Shown: positions 39,402-48,886 of the stretch, in pieces
Layout of the letters: each line of letters starts with the position of its first letter
Position numbering within the stretch: the stretch's first letter is position 1
Assembly: GCA_030528525.1 (NCBI GenBank)
Contig: JAUMYT010000001.1
Span: 1 to 64,000, forward strand
Origin: Pasteurellaceae bacterium
GTDB taxonomy: Bacteria > Pseudomonadota > Gammaproteobacteria > Enterobacterales > Pasteurellaceae
Direction of reading: 5' to 3'
DNA: 64,000 nucleotides
The notes under the pieces: generated by a model
Seen by the model: only the letters and a program-made list of their open reading frames with translations
The model's database searches: none
Told to the model about the DNA's origin: nothing
Translations under genes and position numbers: made by a program

Positions 39402-40934
39402 ATGCTTATTGGTGTACCAAGAGAGCTGCTGGATAACGAACGTCGAGTGGCGGCAACGCCGAAGACGGTTCAGCAAATACTCAAACTCGGTTTTAACGTC
39501 ATCGTTGAACAAGACGCAGGGTTCAACGCCAGTTTTGAAGATAACGCTTATGCAGAAGCAGGGGCGACTATCGGCAATCAAAAAGCGGTTTGGAATGCGG
39601 ATATTATTTTCAAAGTCAATCCGCCAACGGACGCAGAAATTGCTTTAATCAAGGAAGGGGCAACCTTAGTGAGCTTTATTTGGCCTGCCCAAAACCCTGA
39701 GCTAATGGCAAAACTTTCTGCGAAGAAAATCAATGTGTTAGCGATGGATGCCGTGCCGCGTATTTCCCGTGCACAGTCCCTTGATGCGTTAAGTTCAATG
39801 GCGAACATTGCAGGCTATCGTGCGGTGGTGGAAGCTGCTCACGAGTTCGGCAGTTTCTTCACAGGGCAAATTACCGCCGCAGGTAAAGTGCCACCAGCGA
39901 AAGTGTTAGTGATTGGTGCGGGTGTGGCAGGACTTGCCGCTATTGGTGCAGCGAATAGCCTTGGTGCTATTGTGCGTGCCTTTGACTCTCGTCCTGAAGT
40001 GAAAGAGCAAGTGCAGTCAATGGGGGCGAGTTTCTTAGAGATTGACTTTAAAGAAGAAGGCGGCAGCGGCGATGGCTATGCCAAAGTGATGTCGAAAGAG
40101 TTCAACCGACGTGCCTTAGCCCTTTACGCTGAACAAGCGAAAGAAGTGGATATTATCATTACCACCGCACTTATCCCTGGCAAACCAGCCCCACGTTTGA
40201 TTACCAAAGAGATGGTCGAATCAATGAAACCAGGTTCGGTCATCGTGGATTTAGCCGCAGCCACTGGCGGTAACTGCGAATTGACCAAAGCAGGCGACGT
40301 GGTGGTGACCGAAAACCAAGTGAAAATCATCGGCTACACCGATTTGCCAAGCCGTTTGCCAACCCAATCTTCCCAACTTTACGGCACAAACTTAGTGAAC
40401 TTGCTCAAACTGTTGTGCAAAGAGAAAGACGGCAATATCAACATCGACTTTGAAGACGTGGTGTTACGTGGCGTGACCGTGGTGCGTGATGGCGAAATTA
40501 CCTTCCCAGCCCCGCCAATCAAGGTCTCGGCTCAACCACAGCAAGCCCCGAAAGTGATACAAGGGGGGGAGAAAGTCAAAGATTCTGCAAATCCGAAACT
40601 GAAGTACGGCTTAATGGCAGGGGCGGGCGTGGCGTTCTTGGCGATTGCGTCTGTGGCTCCAGCGGCGTTCTTATCCCACTTTACCGTGTTCGTGTTGGCC
40701 TGTGTGGTTGGCTACTATGTGGTTTGGAACGTCAGTCACGCCTTGCACACGCCGTTAATGGCGGTGACCAATGCGATTTCGGGCATCATCATTGTCGGGG
40801 CGTTATTGCAAATCGCACAGGGCGGATTCTTCATCAGTATTCTCGCCTTTATCGCCATTTTAGTCGCAAGTATCAACATCTTCGGAGGCTTTAAAGTCAC
40901 CCAACGAATGCTTGCTATGTTTAGAAAAGGTTAA
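39402..40934 (+). CDS. pntA: NAD(P) transhydrogenase subunit alpha
   Basis: The protein is 510 aa. The N-terminal NAD-binding domain dI has [17 protein letters not shown] (near residue 170) and [13 protein letters not shown]. It is followed by a linker of about 30 residues and four C-terminal membrane helices. It forms the proton-pumping transhydrogenase with PntB. A copy of the repeat lies in the codons for the linker (peptide [15 protein letters not shown], residues 386-400), a site tolerant of change. AGGAG lies before the ATG. Confidence 0.96.
   Translation: MLIGVPRELLDNERRVAATPKTVQQILKLGFNVIVEQDAGFNASFEDNAYAEAGATIGNQKAVWNADIIFKVNPPTDAEIALIKEGATLVSFIWPAQNPELMAKLSAKKINVLAMDAVPRISRAQSLDALSSMANIAGYRAVVEAAHEFGSFFTGQITAAGKVPPAKVLVIGAGVAGLAAIGAANSLGAIVRAFDSRPEVKEQVQSMGASFLEIDFKEEGGSGDGYAKVMSKEFNRRALALYAEQAKEVDIIITTALIPGKPAPRLITKEMVESMKPGSVIVDLAAATGGNCELTKAGDVVVTENQVKIIGYTDLPSRLPTQSSQLYGTNLVNLLKLLCKEKDGNINIDFEDVVLRGVTVVRDGEITFPAPPIKVSAQPQQAPKVIQGGEKVKDSANPKLKYGLMAGAGVAFLAIASVAPAAFLSHFTVFVLACVVGYYVVWNVSHALHTPLMAVTNAISGIIIVGALLQIAQGGFFISILAFIAILVASINIFGGFKVTQRMLAMFRKG
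40559..40594 (+). repeat. Uptake-signal-like repeat, copy 13 (inside pntA)
   Basis: ACAAGGGGG, GGAGAAAGTCAAAG, then ATTCTGCAAATCC. It is read as xxA-CAA-GGG. It encodes the linker between the NAD domain and the membrane domain. Confidence 0.72.
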
Positions 40935-40945
40935 GGAGAATGCAA

Positions 40946-42319
40946 ATGTCTTTAGGTTTAGTTCACGCAGCGTACATCATTGCTGCACTTCTCTTTATTA
41001 TGAGCCTTGCTGGATTGTCTAAACACGAAACGGCGAAAGCAGGTTGTTGGTACGGTATTGTTGGGATGACGATCGCCTTAGTTGCGACCATTTTCGGCCC
41101 AGAATCCAAAGGCACATTTTGGATCTTGATTGCCATGGCTATCGGTGCTGCGATTGGCGTGCGTAAAGCGTTAAAAGTGGAAATGACCGAAATGCCAGAG
41201 CTGGTTGCCATTCTGCACAGTTTCGTGGGTTTAGCAGCGGTGCTCGTAGGCTTCAATAGCTACGGCTTAAGCCACGTGGAAGATCCAGTCATGCAAAACA
41301 TTCACAATGTGGAAGTGTTCTTGGGGATCTTCATTGGTGCAGTCACCTTCACAGGTTCTGTGGTCGCTTTCGGTAAACTCAGTGGCAAAATCAACTCCAA
41401 AGCCTTGATGTTGCCACATCGCCACAAACTCAATTTAGCGGCGATTGTGGTGTCGATTTTATTGATGATTGTGTTCTTAAATAAACCACACAATCTGTTC
41501 CCTGTGATTGTGATGACAGTAATTGCTCTCGCTTTCGGCTGGCACTTGGTGGCTTCAATCGGCGGAGCGGATATGCCTGTGGTGGTGTCAATGCTTAACT
41601 CGTACTCAGGTTGGGCGGCTGCAGCAGCAGGCTTTATGTTAAGTAATGACTTGTTGATTGTCACTGGGGCGTTGGTCGGCTCGTCTGGTGCAATTTTATC
41701 GTACATTATGTGTAAAGCGATGAACCGTTCGTTCATTAGCGTAATCGCAGGTGGCTTTGGTAACGATGTCCAAGTGTCAAGCGATGCCGAACAAGGCGAA
41801 CACCGTGAAACCAATGCCGAAGAAGTGGCAGAAATGTTGAAAAACGCCAGCTCGGTCATCATCACGCCAGGTTACGGAATGGCGGTAGCACAAGCACAAT
41901 ATCCTGTGGCAGAAATTACCCAAAAATTGCGTGAGCGTGGCGTGAACGTGCGTTTTGGCATTCACCCTGTGGCAGGTCGCTTACCAGGGCATATGAACGT
42001 GTTACTGGCGGAAGCCAAAGTCCCTTACGATGTGGTGCTAGAAATGGACGAAATCAATGAGGATTTCGCCGATACCGATGTAGTGCTGGTAATTGGTGCG
42101 AACGACACAGTCAATCCTGCGGCAATGGACGATCCAAACAGCCCTATCGCAGGAATGCCTGTGTTGGAAGTGTGGAAAGCCGCGAACGTAGTCGTATTCA
42201 AGCGTTCAATGGCAGTCGGCTACGCAGGCGTACAAAACCCATTGTTCTTCAAAGAAAATACCCAAATGCTATTTGGCGATGCCAAAGAGCGTGTGGATGA
42301 TATTTTGAAAGCACTTTAA
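40946..42319 (+). CDS. pntB: NAD(P) transhydrogenase subunit beta
   Basis: The protein is 457 aa from the ATG at 40946, which has AAGGAG seven bases before it; an ATG at 40940 abuts the Shine-Dalgarno and is less likely. Nine membrane helices are followed by the NADP-binding domain dIII, with [18 protein letters not shown] and [14 protein letters not shown]. It couples hydride transfer from NADH to NADP+ with proton entry. It is co-transcribed with pntA (11 bases apart). Confidence 0.96.
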   Translation: MSLGLVHAAYIIAALLFIMSLAGLSKHETAKAGCWYGIVGMTIALVATIFGPESKGTFWILIAMAIGAAIGVRKALKVEMTEMPELVAILHSFVGLAAVLVGFNSYGLSHVEDPVMQNIHNVEVFLGIFIGAVTFTGSVVAFGKLSGKINSKALMLPHRHKLNLAAIVVSILLMIVFLNKPHNLFPVIVMTVIALAFGWHLVASIGGADMPVVVSMLNSYSGWAAAAAGFMLSNDLLIVTGALVGSSGAILSYIMCKAMNRSFISVIAGGFGNDVQVSSDAEQGEHRETNAEEVAEMLKNASSVIITPGYGMAVAQAQYPVAEITQKLRERGVNVRFGIHPVAGRLPGHMNVLLAEAKVPYDVVLEMDEINEDFADTDVVLVIGANDTVNPAAMDDPNSPIAGMPVLEVWKAANVVVFKRSMAVGYAGVQNPLFFKENTQMLFGDAKERVDDILKAL

Positions 42320-42326
42320 TATTATC

Positions 42327-42352
42327 GGGCGGACACATCGGTCCGCCCCTAC
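42327..42352. repeat. REP unit after pntB
   Basis: GGGCGGACACATCGGTCCGC followed by CCCTAC: the same unit as the second half of the purM-purN and metQ pairs, differing by one base. It is a single copy placed between pntB and the glycosylase gene. Confidence 0.75.
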
Positions 42353-42358
42353 CCTATT

Positions 42359-42955
42359 ATGTCAAAACCTATCGAAATCCACCCTTTCCCACCAATTCTG
42401 CCACCCAATGCGACCGTAATGATGCTCGGGACTTTCCCACCCAAACCCGAAAAACGTTCTATGGATTTTTACTATCCCAATTTCCAGAACGATATGTGGC
42501 GAATTTATGGTGAAATTTTCTTTCAAGACAAGCACTATTTTGAGCGGAAAGATTGCAAGGGATTCGATCCTGATAAAATTCTGCAAATGTTGCACAACAA
42601 AGGCATTGCTCTTTGCCCTGCGGTCACCAAAGCGATTCGGGAGCAAGATAATGCCTCGGATAAATTTTTGACGATTGTGGAAAAAGTCGATCTCAAGGCA
42701 ATGTTGGCACAAGTACCACAATGCCAATGGCTGTTTACCACAGGTGGCAAAGCCACGGATATTTTGTTGGAACTCTTGCCTGAAAAAGTGAAATCGCCGA
42801 AAACGAACGAATGGATTGATTACCCTTTCCCTGAATTTTCAGGGCTGAAACTGTATCGACTGCCTTCCACATCGAGAGCTTATCCATTAAGTTTTGAGAA
42901 AAAAGTCGCGGCGTATCGGGCGTTTTTTGTACAAGCGGGGCTGATTGAGGCGTGA
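42359..42955 (+). CDS. Uracil-DNA glycosylase-fold protein
   Basis: The protein is 198 aa. The N-terminal MLGTFPPKPEKRS and the C-terminal LPSTSRAYP correspond to the two active-site motifs of the uracil-DNA glycosylase superfamily (water-activating loop and the intercalating loop). It is not close to Ung or MutY-type enzymes, and the nearest type is the Mug/thymine-DNA glycosylase-like or unassigned family of UDG-fold proteins. A base-excision role is likely, but the substrate is not certain. No ribosome-binding site is obvious between the REP unit and the ATG. Confidence 0.65.
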   Translation: MSKPIEIHPFPPILPPNATVMMLGTFPPKPEKRSMDFYYPNFQNDMWRIYGEIFFQDKHYFERKDCKGFDPDKILQMLHNKGIALCPAVTKAIREQDNASDKFLTIVEKVDLKAMLAQVPQCQWLFTTGGKATDILLELLPEKVKSPKTNEWIDYPFPEFSGLKLYRLPSTSRAYPLSFEKKVAAYRAFFVQAGLIEA

Positions 42956-42960
42956 AGGAT

Positions 42961-42994
42961 TTTGCAGAAAGTCTGCGTTTCTCCCCCCTTGTCG
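42961..42994 (-). repeat. Uptake-signal-like repeat, copy 14
   Basis: TTTGCAGAAAGT, CTGCG, then TTTCTCCCCCCTTGTCG. It lies immediately after the glycosylase-like gene and before the converging rph. Confidence 0.78.
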
Positions 42995-43024
42995 CAGGGC
43001 GAGCAGATGCCCACCCGTTGAAGA

Positions 43025-43741
43025 TTAAGCGGTTAAGGCTTGGCGTTGAGCGGTAAATAACTGCTCACAGCCACCTTTTGCCAGTGCCAACAAGGTCAGC
43101 AGTTCATCGTGGCTGAACGGTTCGCCTTCGGCGGTGCCTTGCACTTCGACCAAACGTCCATCTTCGACCATCACCACATTCATATCGGTTTCGGCGTTGG
43201 AATCTTCCACGTATTCCAAATCACAAACCGCTTCGCCTTCAACAATGCCAACCGAAATTGCTGCCACCAAACCTTTCATTGGGTTCTGTTTTAACGTGCC
43301 GTCCGCCACTAATTTTTGCAACGCATCGTGCAAAGCAACGCAAGCCCCTGTGATCGATGCGGTGCGAGTGCCACCGTCTGCTTGGAGCACATCGCAATCT
43401 ACGGTGATCGTGCGTTCGCCAAGGGCGTTTAAATCGACCACCGCACGCAACGAGCGAGCGATTAAACGCTGAATTTCCATCGTGCGTCCGCCTTGTTTAC
43501 CTTTGGCGGCTTCCCGTTGAGTACGGCTGTGAGTGGCACGTGGTAACATTCCGTATTCTGCCGTGACCCAGCCTTGTTGTTGCCCTTTTAAAAAGCGAGG
43601 AACGGTGTCTTCAATGGTGGCATTGCACAAGACTTTGGTTTCGCCGAATTCGATCAGTACCGAGCCTTCAGCGTAACGGGTGTAATTGCGAGTGATTTTG
43701 ACTGGGCGAGTTTGAGTATTTGGGCGGTTATTTGGACGCAT
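43025..43741 (-). CDS. rph: Ribonuclease PH
   Basis: The protein is 238 aa, full length for RNase PH. It has [21 protein letters not shown] at the start, then [21 protein letters not shown] with the phosphate-binding and catalytic acidic residues. It trims the 3' ends of tRNA precursors phosphorolytically. E. coli K-12 has a frameshifted rph; this copy is intact. It is divergent from yicC, a common pairing. Confidence 0.97.
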   Translation of the reverse strand: MRPNNRPNTQTRPVKITRNYTRYAEGSVLIEFGETKVLCNATIEDTVPRFLKGQQQGWVTAEYGMLPRATHSRTQREAAKGKQGGRTMEIQRLIARSLRAVVDLNALGERTITVDCDVLQADGGTRTASITGACVALHDALQKLVADGTLKQNPMKGLVAAISVGIVEGEAVCDLEYVEDSNAETDMNVVMVEDGRLVEVQGTAEGEPFSHDELLTLLALAKGGCEQLFTAQRQALTA

Positions 43742-43780
43742 TTTGATTCCTTATCATAATTATAAAAGCGATGTGGCGTG

Positions 43781-43816
43781 GCAAGGGGTGAGATCTTGCT
43801 TGAAAAGTGCAAAATG
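43781..43816 (+). repeat. Uptake-signal-like repeat, copy 15
   Basis: GCAAGGGGT, GAGATCTTGCTTGA, then AAAGTGCAAAATG. It is T-ended with GAGA. It sits in the rph/yicC divergent intergenic region, close to the promoters. Confidence 0.68.
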
Positions 43817-43909
43817 GGATTTGCCACCTTGACGCCGAAATAATTCGCCTATTCTAACAGAATACAGGGTACAATACCGCCCGAATTTTCTAACCAAAGA
43901 GAGAGTAGA

Positions 43910-44773
43910 ATGATTTACAGTATGACCGCCTTTGCCCATTTGGAACTCAAAAAAGAGTGGGGCAACGCCGTGTGGGAAATCCGCTCGGTAAACCAACGTT
44001 TTTTAGAAACCTATTTCCGCTTACCTGAAAGTGTCCGCCATTTAGAGATGAATTTGCGTGAGCGTTTGCGTGCGGCACTCACCCGTGGCAAAGTGGAATG
44101 TAGCCTGCGTTTAGATTTTAATGCCAACCAAAACAATGGGTTAGCCTTAAATCAAGACTATGCCAAACAAGTGATCGCTTCCTTACAATGGCTCAAACAG
44201 ACTGCGAATGAAGGCGAAATCAATCTAGTGGACGTGCTACGTTTCCCTGGCGTTGTCGATACGCAACAGCAAGATCTCGACCAAATCAGCCAAGATCTGC
44301 TGGAAGGATTTGAGCAAATTTTAGCCGAGTTTATCGCTATGCGTGGACGGGAAGGGGCGAATTTACAGCACTTAATCCAACAGCGTTTAGATGCGATTGC
44401 GGCGGAAGCGAGCAAAGTCCAAGCTCAAATGCCAGACGTGTTACAATGGCAAAAAGATCGCCTACAACAACGCTTTGACGAGCTAAATTTGCAACTCGAT
44501 CCGCAACGTTTAGAGCAAGAAATGGTGTTGCTGGCTCAAAAAGTCGATGTGGCGGAAGAGTTGGATCGCTTGCAATTACATGTCAAAGAAACCACATCTA
44601 TTTTGAAAAAAGGCGGAGCGGTAGGGCGGAAATTAGATTTTATGATGCAAGAGCTGAATCGTGAAGCGAACACCTTGGCATCAAAATCGATCAACGCCGA
44701 GATCACTAATTCCGCCGTGGAGTTGAAGGTGCTGATCGAACAGATGCGTGAGCAAATTCAGAATTTGGAATAA
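43910..44773 (+). CDS. yicC: YicC family endoribonuclease/stress protein
   Basis: The protein is 287 aa. It starts IYSMTAFAHLELKKEWGNAVWEIRSVNQRFLE and ends with TLASKSINAEITNSAVELKVLIEQMREQIQN, both YicC signatures. The middle is a long helical region. YicC proteins are linked to stationary phase and to RNA cleavage or small-RNA decay in E. coli. AGAGAG lies before the ATG. A repeat copy follows the stop codon. Confidence 0.93.
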   Translation: MIYSMTAFAHLELKKEWGNAVWEIRSVNQRFLETYFRLPESVRHLEMNLRERLRAALTRGKVECSLRLDFNANQNNGLALNQDYAKQVIASLQWLKQTANEGEINLVDVLRFPGVVDTQQQDLDQISQDLLEGFEQILAEFIAMRGREGANLQHLIQQRLDAIAAEASKVQAQMPDVLQWQKDRLQQRFDELNLQLDPQRLEQEMVLLAQKVDVAEELDRLQLHVKETTSILKKGGAVGRKLDFMMQELNREANTLASKSINAEITNSAVELKVLIEQMREQIQNLE

Positions 44774-44809
44774 TTTTGCAAAAAGTAGATATTTCTCCCC
44801 CCCTTGTAA
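44774..44809 (-). repeat. Uptake-signal-like repeat, copy 16
   Basis: TTTTGCAAAAAGT, AGATAT, then TTCTCCCCCCCTTGTAA. It immediately follows the yicC stop codon and precedes the converging birA. Confidence 0.82.
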
Positions 44810-44832
44810 GGGGGATCCTTAATGTTGAGGGG

Positions 44833-45597
44833 TTAAACATCGGGACGCAATGACATTTCACCGATAGAAAAGGAGGTTAATTGTTCACCTTGTTGTAGCA
44901 GCAACTCGCCTTTGTCGTTTATCCCTTGCGAAATGCCGTGAATATCGCCTTGTTCGGTGAGTAATTTGACAGGGCGTTGGAAGTAAAGATCGAATTGTTG
45001 CCAGCGTGCCAGATACTCGCGAAATGGCGTGTACGGAAAAGCGATCAACATTTGTTGTAGCCTTTCGGCAAGGGTAGCGGCGAGTTGGTTGCGGTCGAAG
45101 GCAAATTCGGACAAATCCGCCCACGGTTGCGTGACGACATTTTCATCAATCTGCTTCATTGCCAAATTTAGCCCAATGCCGATCACAAGATAGAGTGCAT
45201 CGCCGTCCACTCGGCTTTCAATCAAAATCCCGCCCATTTTTTTGCCTTGATAATAAATATCGTTCGGCCATTTGATTTGAATATCTGGCACGCCGAGCTG
45301 TTCAAAGGTTTCGGCAATGATCAAGGCGACCACTAAACTTAGCGAAGAAATTTGAGCCAGTGAGTGGATGTTATACTGCCAAAGCATTGAAAAATAAAGG
45401 TTTTGGCTATTCGGCGAATACCATTGTCGCCCACGCCGTCCACGCCCTGCGGTTTGGCTTTCGGCAAGGCAGAGCGAGCCACTGGGCAGAAGGTGATAAT
45501 GGGTAAGCAGATACTCATTGGTGGAATCAATTTCAGCAAAGACCTTCACTTTGCCGTAGGGCAATGCCGATTGAATCAGGGCTTGATTGAGTTTCAT
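44833..45597 (-). CDS. birA: Biotin-protein ligase BirA (no repressor domain)
   Basis: The protein is 254 aa. Catalytic motifs are present: [10 protein letters not shown], the biotin loop [37 protein letters not shown] and GIGLNLAM. A small C-terminal beta domain follows. The DNA-binding winged-helix domain found at the N terminus of E. coli BirA is absent, so this is a monofunctional ligase that cannot repress the bio operon. It loads biotin on AccB. Its ATG overlaps the murB stop. Confidence 0.94.
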   Translation of the reverse strand: MKLNQALIQSALPYGKVKVFAEIDSTNEYLLTHYHLLPSGSLCLAESQTAGRGRRGRQWYSPNSQNLYFSMLWQYNIHSLAQISSLSLVVALIIAETFEQLGVPDIQIKWPNDIYYQGKKMGGILIESRVDGDALYLVIGIGLNLAMKQIDENVVTQPWADLSEFAFDRNQLAATLAERLQQMLIAFPYTPFREYLARWQQFDLYFQRPVKLLTEQGDIHGISQGINDKGELLLQQGEQLTSFSIGEMSLRPDV

Positions 45598-46628
45598 CGG
45601 GTCAGCAACTCGCTATCCATTTCGCCCGTTTTGCCGATAAAGCGGACTTCAGGGTGAATTTCCACGCCAAATTTTTCGCGTACTTTTTGGCGAACCGCTT
45701 TGGCTAAGGCAAGCACATCTTGCCCTGTGGCATTCTCTTTGTTGATCAGCACCAAGGCTTGTTTGGTGTGCACCGCTGCACCTCCGATTTGAAAGCCTTT
45801 GAGCTGACATTGGTCAATCAACCAACCCGCAGGGAGTTTGACCGAGCCGTCTGGCTGTGGATAGTGTGGCACTTCAAGCCCCTTGCAAGGGGTCAGATTT
45901 TGCGAAAAATCTGCAAAACGGATAATCGGATTTTTGAAAAAACTGCCTGCATTGCCGAACTCATCAGGATCTGGCAATTTGCTCAAACGCACGGCACAGA
46001 CTTCATCGAAAATCTGTTGTGGCGTAACGGTTTGTGGGTCTAGCTCCGCCAGTGAACCATAAGTCAGCACAGGCTGCCACGTTTTCGGCAATTTCAGCCC
46101 GACAGCAATAATGGCAAAGCCGTGCTGATATTGCTGTTTGAACACGCTTTCACGATAGCCAAATTCACATTCCGCCTTGCTTAGACGGAAAATTTCGCCT
46201 GAATGGAGATTCAGCACCTCCACAAAATCACAGACTTTTTCAAATTCCACGCCGTAAGCCCCGATATTTTGAATCGGTGCCGAGCCAACGCAACCGGGGA
46301 TCAGGGCGAGATTTTCCAAACCAGCCATCCCTTTGGCAAGTGTCCATTGCACCAATGCGTGCCAGTTTTCGCCCCCTGCCACCGTTAAATAGTGATAATC
46401 GGCATCTTCACGATGTTGAATGCCTTTCAAGTTGTTAATCAGCACGGTGCCAGCAAAATCCTCTAAAAACAACACATTACTGCCTTGCCCGAGCAATAGT
46501 ACAGGTTGTTCGTGTTGTTGGGCGTGTTGCCATTCGGTGAGTAACATTTCTGCCGTGGTAATTTCCACAATGCGATTCGCTTTGGCTGGCAAATGGAAGG
46601 TGTGATAAGGGGTTAAACTGTACGACAT
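45594..46628 (-). CDS. murB: UDP-N-acetylenolpyruvoylglucosamine reductase MurB
   Basis: The protein is 344 aa from the ATG at 46628 ([17 protein letters not shown]); a TTG six codons earlier is unlikely. It is a type I MurB: FAD motif [19 protein letters not shown], then [30 protein letters not shown] with the catalytic Ser, and [17 protein letters not shown]. It reduces enolpyruvyl-UDP-GlcNAc to UDP-MurNAc. Just after SFFKNP a repeat copy encodes [13 protein letters not shown], replacing about twenty residues of different sequence in E. coli MurB. birA follows with a 4-base overlap. Confidence 0.96.
   Translation of the reverse strand: MSYSLTPYHTFHLPAKANRIVEITTAEMLLTEWQHAQQHEQPVLLLGQGSNVLFLEDFAGTVLINNLKGIQHREDADYHYLTVAGGENWHALVQWTLAKGMAGLENLALIPGCVGSAPIQNIGAYGVEFEKVCDFVEVLNLHSGEIFRLSKAECEFGYRESVFKQQYQHGFAIIAVGLKLPKTWQPVLTYGSLAELDPQTVTPQQIFDEVCAVRLSKLPDPDEFGNAGSFFKNPIIRFADFSQNLTPCKGLEVPHYPQPDGSVKLPAGWLIDQCQLKGFQIGGAAVHTKQALVLINKENATGQDVLALAKAVRQKVREKFGVEIHPEVRFIGKTGEMDSELLTR
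45885..45919 (+). repeat. Uptake-signal-like repeat, copy 17 (inside murB)
   Basis: GCAAGGGGT, CAGATTTTGCG, then AAAAATCTGCAAAAC. It has the T-ended core and lies opposite to the murB coding strand. It encodes [11 protein letters not shown] in murB. Confidence 0.75.
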
Positions 46629-46761
46629 CGCCGTTCTCTCAAACAAAAAATTCAGTGTAGTGTAGCATTTTCTGCCATTGGATTGGAAAAAAGCACAATT
46701 ATTTTGCGAAATTATTGATTAAATATGCCATAATTATTGCCAGTATTGATAGGAGAAAGTA

Positions 46762-47652
46762 ATGAACATTCGTGATTTAGAATATCTCATCGCTCTTGCG
46801 GATTTCAAACATTTCCGCAAAGCCGCCGATGCCTGTAATGTGAGCCAGCCAACCTTGAGCGGGCAAATTCGCAAGTTAGAAGATGAACTTGGCACGATTT
46901 TGCTTGAACGCACTAGCCGCAAAGTGCTGTTTACCCAAGCAGGGCTGACGTTGGTCGAACAAGCGAAATCCGTCTTGCGAGAAGTGAAAATTCTCAAAGA
47001 GATGGCGAGCAACCAAGGCAAAGAGATGTCTGGCCCGATTTTAATTGGCGTGATCCCCACCCTTGGGCCTTATATTTCGCCAATTATCCTGCCAAAACTG
47101 AAAAAACTGTTCCCTGATCTGGATATTTATCTCTACGAATTACAAACCGCCACCTTGATTGAACAATTGGAGTCAGGGCAATTAGATTGCGGTATCGTTG
47201 CCTTTACTGAAGCGAGCGAGCCGTTTATTCAAGTGCCGATTTTCGATGAAAAAATGTGTCTTGCCGTGCCAAGTTCTCACGAATGGGCGAAACAAGAAAA
47301 ATTGGAGCTCAAGCAGTTGCGTGATAAAGAGATGTTAATGCTCGACAGTGGACACTGTTTACGCACCCATTCAATGAGTTATTGCACCTCCATTGGGGCG
47401 AAAGAGAACTTACGCTTCAAAGCGAGCAGTTTAGAAACGCTCCGCAATATGGTCGCTGCTGGCGTAGGTATTGCCTTAATTCCTGAATTAGCCACTCGCC
47501 TTTATCACACACCAGATTTGGCGTATTTATCTTTCCAAGATCCTGAGCCGTACCGAGCGATTGGGCTGATTTACCGCCCAGGTTCGCCATTGCGTCAGCG
47601 TTATGAACGCCTTGCCAAAGAGATCAAAGCGATTATGGAAGGGCATCAATGA
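46762..47652 (+). CDS. oxyR: Hydrogen peroxide-sensing regulator OxyR
   Basis: The protein is 296 aa, LysR family, with an N-terminal winged helix ([20 protein letters not shown]). The peroxide-sensing cysteines are at residues 199 (GHCLR) and 208 (SYC), the same numbers as in E. coli OxyR. It activates catalase, ahpCF, dps and similar genes after disulfide formation. GGAG lies 9 bases before the ATG. It is divergent from murB and overlaps fabR by four bases (ATGA). Confidence 0.97.
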   Translation: MNIRDLEYLIALADFKHFRKAADACNVSQPTLSGQIRKLEDELGTILLERTSRKVLFTQAGLTLVEQAKSVLREVKILKEMASNQGKEMSGPILIGVIPTLGPYISPIILPKLKKLFPDLDIYLYELQTATLIEQLESGQLDCGIVAFTEASEPFIQVPIFDEKMCLAVPSSHEWAKQEKLELKQLRDKEMLMLDSGHCLRTHSMSYCTSIGAKENLRFKASSLETLRNMVAAGVGIALIPELATRLYHTPDLAYLSFQDPEPYRAIGLIYRPGSPLRQRYERLAKEIKAIMEGHQ

Positions 47653-48275
47653 GCAACGTGGGCGTGCGTGCAGCACAAAAAGAGAAAACTCGCCGAGCCT
47701 TAGTGGATGCAGCGTTTAACCAACTCACCGCCGAAAAAAGTTTCTCGAATTTGAGCTTGCGAGAAGTAGCTCGGGAAGCGGGGATTGCCCCCACTTCATT
47801 TTATCGCCATTTTAAAGATATGGACGAATTGGGCTTGGCAATGGTGGACGAATCGGGGCTAATTTTACGCCAACTGATGCGACAGGCACGCAAACGCTTG
47901 GAAAATGGAGGCGGCGTGGTGGCGATTTCGGTCGACACCTTTTTTGAATTTATTGACGAACGCCCAAATATGTTCCGTTTGCTATTGCGAGAAAGCTCTG
48001 GCACTTCCCACGCTTTCCGCACCGCCGCTTCCCGTGAAATTCAACATTTTGTGGCGGAGCTTGCCGATTATATTCAGATCCGCAATCCGAATATCGATCG
48101 TGATTTGGCGTATGTGGAGTCGGAAGGCTTGGTCACGCTGGTGTTTACCGCAGGCTCGCACGCCTTGGATATGAACAATCAACAACGCCAAGAGCTGAAA
48201 AAACGGGTGATTATGCAACTGAAAATGCTCGCCACAGGGGCGGCATTTTACGCCCAATCCAAAGAGAAAAAATAA
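47649..48275 (+). CDS. fabR: TetR-family repressor FabR
   Basis: The protein is 208 aa. The N-terminal helix-turn-helix has [24 protein letters not shown], the FabR pattern, followed by helices with [23 protein letters not shown]. It represses fabA/fabB according to unsaturated acyl-ACP levels. It overlaps oxyR by four bases and the next gene by one, so three genes form an operon. In E. coli sthA separates oxyR from fabR; here it does not. Confidence 0.93.
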   Translation: MSNVGVRAAQKEKTRRALVDAAFNQLTAEKSFSNLSLREVAREAGIAPTSFYRHFKDMDELGLAMVDESGLILRQLMRQARKRLENGGGVVAISVDTFFEFIDERPNMFRLLLRESSGTSHAFRTAASREIQHFVAELADYIQIRNPNIDRDLAYVESEGLVTLVFTAGSHALDMNNQQRQELKKRVIMQLKMLATGAAFYAQSKEKK

Positions 48276-48787
48276 TGAAAAAATCCTCAATTCTTATACG
48301 TTTATTGAAAAACATTCTGCTGTTCGGCAGTCTATTTATTATTTTGAGCGTTGTGGTGGATTGGTTTCGCAAGCCGACAACGCCTACGCAATTTGCTGAA
48401 CAAGTGTTAATGGATGTCGATCAACAACCTAAAATCATCGCTCAGCTCAGCCACAAACAGCCGATGTTGCTCTATTTTTGGGGCAGTTGGTGCAGTTTTT
48501 GTGAATATACCTCGCCTGCGGTGGAGAAAATCGCCAAACAAGGCACGCCAGTATTAAGTGTGGCGTTAAAATCTGGTTCAGCGGAAGACGTCAAACAGTA
48601 TTTGAACGAGCAAGGCTACACATTTGCCACCATCAACGACCCAGACGGCAGTTTCTCAAAAACCTTCGACATTCAAGCCACTCCCACAATTTTGATCATC
48701 AAAGACGGCAATCTGATCAACCACACCACAGGGCTGACGAGTTATTGGGGATTAAAAGTACGCTTGTTCTTCGCCCAATGGCGTTAA
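48275..48787 (+). CDS. Membrane-anchored thioredoxin-like disulfide protein
   Basis: The protein is 170 aa. One N-terminal membrane helix (residues 13-29) is followed by a periplasmic thioredoxin domain with WGSWCSFCEY (Cys73, Cys76) and the cis-Pro loop QATPTILII. It resembles ScsD/TlpA-type reductases that act on disulfides outside the membrane. It is the third gene in the oxyR-fabR unit, which suggests a link with oxidative stress control. The substrate is unknown. The following stretch holds a repeat copy and a terminator. Confidence 0.85.
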   Translation: MKKSSILIRLLKNILLFGSLFIILSVVVDWFRKPTTPTQFAEQVLMDVDQQPKIIAQLSHKQPMLLYFWGSWCSFCEYTSPAVEKIAKQGTPVLSVALKSGSAEDVKQYLNEQGYTFATINDPDGSFSKTFDIQATPTILIIKDGNLINHTTGLTSYWGLKVRLFFAQWR

Positions 48788-48800
48788 TCGTTAAGTGAAA

Positions 48801-48836
48801 ACAAGGGGGGGAGAAACCTTGACTTTTTGCAAAAAA
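48801..48836 (+). repeat. Uptake-signal-like repeat, copy 18
   Basis: ACAAGGGGG, GGGAGAAACCTTG, then ACTTTTTGCAAAAA. A complete copy. Its AT-rich end forms the T tract of the terminator of the metQ array on the other strand. Confidence 0.85.
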
Positions 48837-48863
48837 CGGTTGTTGGTGTGAGCCAACAACCGT
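48828..48863 (-). terminator. Terminator of the metNIQ operon
   Basis: On the minus strand the stem ACGGTTGTTGG / CCAACAACCGT has a 6-base loop and TTTTTTGC. The T tract belongs to the repeat copy. Confidence 0.82.
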
Positions 48864-48886
48864 CTGAATAAAAAAGATGGTTGGAA

